Of a DNA stretch of 64,000 nucleotides, positions 61,538 to 64,000 are shown in pieces (the first letter of the stretch is position 1; each line of letters starts with the position of its first letter). Position numbers and translations under genes: made by a program. Under the pieces are notes generated by a model, which searched no databases, was not told the origin of the DNA, and worked only from the letters and a program-made list of their open reading frames with translations. This DNA comes from Lasioglossum baleicum (Eukaryota; Arthropoda; Insecta; Hymenoptera; Halictidae): contig NW_027469098.1 in assembly GCF_051020765.1 (NCBI RefSeq), positions 434,001 to 498,000 of the forward strand, given 5' to 3'.

Positions 61538-61588
61538 TGACTTTTTCATTGAGCGTTATGCGTTATGACTTTTCCATTGAGCGTTATG
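61538..61588. repeat. Doublet of the diverged 16-bp landmark core
   Basis: TGACTTTTTCATTGAG at 61538 and TGACTTTTCCATTGAG at 61566, 28 bp (four heptamers) apart. This is the only place where the core occurs twice in close succession, outside its usual landmark context. The second copy has one T-to-C change not seen elsewhere. Confidence 0.88.
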
Positions 61589-62146
61589 CGTTATTCGTTA
61601 TGGGTTATGCGTTATGCGTTATGGGTTATGCGTTATGCGTTATGCGTTATGCGTTATGCGTTATGCGTTATGCGTTATGCGTTATGCGTTATGCGTCATG
61701 CATTATGCGTTATGCGTTATCCGTTATGCGTTATGCGTTATGCGATATGCGTCATGCGTTAAGCGTTATGCGTTATGCATTATGCGTTATGCGTTATGCG
61801 TTATGCGTTATGCGTTATGCGTTATGCGTTATGCGTTATGCGTTATGCGTTATGCGTTATGCGTTATGCGTTATGCGTTATGCGTTATGCGTTATGCGTT
61901 ATGCGTTATGCGTTATGCGTTATGCGTTATGCGTTATGCGTTATGCGTTATGCGTTATGCGTTATGCGTTATGCGTTATGCGTTATGCGTTATGCGTTAT
62001 GCGTTATGCGTTATGCGTTATGCGTTATGCGTTATGCGTTATGCGTTATGCGTTATGCGTTATGCGTTATGCGTTATGCGTTATGCGTTATGCGTTATGC
62101 GTTATGCGTTATGCGTTATGCGTTATGCGTTATGCGTTATGCGTTA
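61589..62146. repeat. Satellite array between doublet and next landmark
   Basis: TTCGTTA and two TGGGTTA units near 61593-61627, TGCGTCA, TGCATTA and TCCGTTA near 61693-61722, TGCGATA, TGCGTCA and AGCGTTA near 61742-61766, then a near-pure canonical run of about 360 bp to 62146. Confidence 0.85.
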
Positions 62147-62367
62147 TGAGTAATGTGTCATGCGTTATGCGTTATGGACTATGCTTTATGCGTTATGCGT
62201 TATGGGTTATCCGTTATGCGTCATGCGTTATCCGTTATGCGTTATGCGTTATGCGTTATGCGTTATCCGTTATGCGTTATCCGTTATGCGTTACGCGTTA
62301 TGCGTTATGCGTTATGCGTTATGCGTTATGCGTTAAGCGTTATACGTTATGCGATATGCGTTATTCG
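62147..62367. repeat. HOR landmark B tail
   Basis: TGAGTAATGTGTCA, TGGACTA, TGCTTTA, TGGGTTA, TCCGTTA, TGCGTCA, TCCGTTA, TACGCG, AAGCG, TATACG, CGATATG, TTATTCG. The TGACTTTTTCATTGAG core is absent; the tail starts directly after a canonical run, as at 49268. Confidence 0.87.
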
Positions 62368-62944
62368 TTATGCGTTATGCGTTATGCGTTATGCGTTATG
62401 CGTTATGCGTTATGCGTTATGCGTTATGCGTTATGCGTTATGCGTTATGCGTTATGCGTTATGCGTTATGCGTTATGCGTCATGCGTCATGCGTCATGCG
62501 TCATGCGTTATGCGTTATGCGTTATGGGTTATCCGTTATGCGTCATGCGTTATCCGTTATGCGTTATGCGTTATGCGTTATGCGTTATGCGTTATCCGTT
62601 ATGCGTTATCCGTTATGCGTTACGCGTTATGCGTTATGCGTCATGCGTCATGCGTTATGCGTTATGCGTTATGCGTTATGCGTTATGCGTTATGCGTAAT
62701 GCGTTATGCGTTATGCGTTATGCGTTATGCGTTATGCGTTATGCGTTATGCGTTATGCGTTATGCGTTATGCGTTATGCGTTATGCGTTACGCGTTACGC
62801 GTTACGCGTTATGCGTTATGCGTTATGCGTTATGCGTTATGCGTTATGCGTTATGCGTTATGCGTTATGCGTTATGCGTTATGCGTTATGCGTTATGCGT
62901 TATGCGTTATGCGTTATGCGTTATGCGTTATGCGTAATGCGTTA
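62368..62944. repeat. Satellite array with runs of identical variants
   Basis: Contains four consecutive TGCGTCA units at 62476-62503, TGGGTTA/TCCGTTA near 62522-62560, two TGCGTCA near 62637-62650, a TGCGTAA near 62695 and three consecutive CGCGTTA units at 62791-62811. Ends with TGCGTAA before the next landmark. Confidence 0.85.
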
Positions 62945-63186
62945 TGAGTAATGTGTCATGCGTTATGCGTTATGGACTATGCTTTATGCGTTATGCGTTA
63001 TGGGTTATCCGTTATGCGTCATGCGTTATCCGTTATGCGTTATGCGTTATGCGTTATGCGTTATCCGTTATGCGTTATCCGTTATGCGTTACGCGTTATG
63101 CGTTATGCGTTATGCGTTATGCGTTATGCGTTATGCGTTATGCGTTAAGCGTTATACGTTATGCGATATGCGATATGCGTTATTCG
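62945..63186. repeat. HOR landmark B tail
   Basis: Same variant order as 62147-62367 at an offset of 798 bp (114 heptamers), with an added TGCGATA making two in a row near 63163-63176. Confidence 0.87.
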
Positions 63187-63273
63187 TTATGCGTTATGCG
63201 TTATGCTTTATGCGTTATGCGTTATGCATTATGCGTTATCCGTTATGCGTTATGCGTTATGCGTAATGCGTTA
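63187..63273. repeat. Short linker
   Basis: TGCTTTA, TGCATTA, TCCGTTA and TGCGTAA variants among canonical units, leading to the next TGAGTAATGTGTCA. The same TGCATTA, TCCGTTA, TGCGTAA order precedes the landmark at 63911. Confidence 0.82.
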
Positions 63274-63330
63274 TGAGTAATGTGTCATGCGTTATGCGTT
63301 ATGCGTTATTCGTTAAGCGTTATGCTTTAT
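63274..63330. repeat. Short landmark, TGAGTAA with TTCGTTA and TGCTTTA
   Basis: TGAGTAATGTGTCA, canonical units, TTCGTTA, AGCGTTA, TGCTTTA. This resembles the 182-bp repeat at 29183 rather than the landmark B tail. It recurs at 63911, 637 bp (91 heptamers) later. Confidence 0.85.
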
Positions 63331-63910
63331 GCGTTATGCGTTATGCGTTATGCGTTATGCGTTATGCGTTATGCGTTATGCGTTATGCGTTATGCGTTAT
63401 GCGTTATGCGTTATGCGTTATGCGTTATGCGTTATGCGTTATGCGTTATGCGTTATGCGTTATGCGTTATGCGTTATGCGTTATGCGTTATGCGTTATGC
63501 GTTATGCGTTATGCGTTATGCGTTATGCGTTATGCGTTATGCGTTATGCGTTATGCGTTATGCGTTATGCGTTATGCGTTATGCGTTATGCGTTATGCGT
63601 TACGCGTTACGCGTTACGCGTTACGCGTTACGCGTTACGCGTTATGCGTTATGCGTTATGCGTTATGCGTTATGCGTTATGCGTTATGCGTTATGCGTTA
63701 TGCGTTATGCGTTATCCGTTATGCGTTACGCGTTATGCGTTATGCGTTATGCGTCATGCGTCATGCGTTATCCGTTATGCGTTATGCGTTATGCGTTATG
63801 CGTTATGCGTTATGCGTTATGCGTTATGCGTTATGCGTTATGCGTTATGCGTTATGCGTTATGCATTATGCGTTATCCGTTATGCGTTATGCGTTATGCG
63901 TAATGCGTTA
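63331..63910. repeat. Satellite array with a run of six CGCGTTA units
   Basis: Near-pure canonical run to 63602, then six consecutive CGCGTTA units at 63603-63644, canonical units, TCCGTTA and TACGCG near 63715-63730, two TGCGTCA near 63752-63765, TCCGTTA, canonical units, then TGCATTA, TCCGTTA and TGCGTAA. Confidence 0.86.
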
Positions 63911-64000
63911 TGAGTAATGTGTCATGCGTTATGCGTTATGCGTTATTCGTTAAGCGTTATGCTTTATGCGTTATGCGTTATGCGTTATGCGTAATGCGTT
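63911..64000. repeat. Short landmark, cut by the window end
   Basis: TGAGTAATGTGTCA, TTCGTTA, AGCGTTA, TGCTTTA, then canonical units and a closing TGCGTAA near 63990. This suggests that another short landmark starts just past the window edge. Confidence 0.82.

Larger units (their letters stand above)
60910..64000. repeat. Heptamer satellite array, right part
   Basis: The array continues after the element and runs off the window end. Phase is unchanged: from TGACTTTTTCATTGAG at 53223 to the copy at 61538, after subtracting 7650 bp, is 665 bp or 95 heptamers. Landmarks are dense here, spaced by 798, 329 and 637 bp. No gene seen. Confidence 0.97.

Noticed and set aside
60949..63917. Similar MRYALCV ORFs right of the element, some starting MSNVSCV
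   Set aside because: The MSNVS start is the TGAGTAATGTGTCA landmark read in one frame; same reasoning as for the left array.
1..64000. Telomeric repeat
   Set aside because: The unit TGCGTTA lacks the G-run typical of telomeres and is not the arthropod TTAGG or a variant I recognise. The array is full of ordered variants, unlike telomerase products. A subtelomeric position remains possible.

Overview
The window is a piece of animal, most likely arthropod, heterochromatin. It has two parts: a very long satellite array built on one 7-bp unit (TGCGTTA on the + strand, TAACGCA on the other), filling 1-53264 and 60910-64000 and running off both ends, and one LTR retrotransposon of the BEL/Pao superfamily (53265-60909) inserted into it. 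BEL/Pao elements are known only from animals. The Gag/Pol resemblance to insect elements is from memory, so insect is a likely guess and the species is unknown. There is no cellular gene, RNA gene, CRISPR array or bacterial feature.

Satellite. The monomer is nearly invariant, but point variants (TGCGTCA, TCCGTTA, TGGGTTA, TGCGCTA, TGCGATA, AGCGTTA, TTCGTTA, TGCTTTA and others) are arranged in long reproducible patterns, giving a hierarchy of higher-order repeats (HORs). Landmark A (TGCATTT ... TGACTTTTTCATTGAG ... TGAGTAATGTGTCA) lies at 4258, 7146, 9345, 9954 and 29758. Landmark B, which adds TGGACTA and TATACG variants, lies at 13553, 28015 and 47742, with shorter relatives at 49268, 51032, 52243, 53222/60915, 62147 and 62945. 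Between them lie mosaics carrying a TGCGTCC marker module (27 copies from 591 to 46086). Large internal duplications have offsets near 1.37, 1.96, 2.43, 2.89 and 4.6 kb. The 7-bp register is kept almost perfectly: spacings between markers are multiples of 7 except where one of nine extra T bases intervenes.

Retrotransposon. It has two 1319-bp LTRs differing by eye at one base, a 5-bp target duplication CGTTA, a primer site complementary to tRNA-Tyr, an intact Gag ORF (DUF1759-like region, three zinc knuckles), then a protease-RT ORF in the same frame after a single TGA in the readthrough-type context TGACTAG, then an RNase H-integrase-DUF5641 ORF in another frame. The frame change coincides with an apparent internal deletion of the RT connection region and the start of RNase H, so the copy should not make a working Pol. 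Removing the element and one CGTTA restores an ordinary landmark B sequence and the 7-bp register, so the pre-insertion site can be read exactly.

The many long forward reading frames in the satellite (repeating MRYALCV) follow from a stop-free 7-bp unit and are not annotated as genes.
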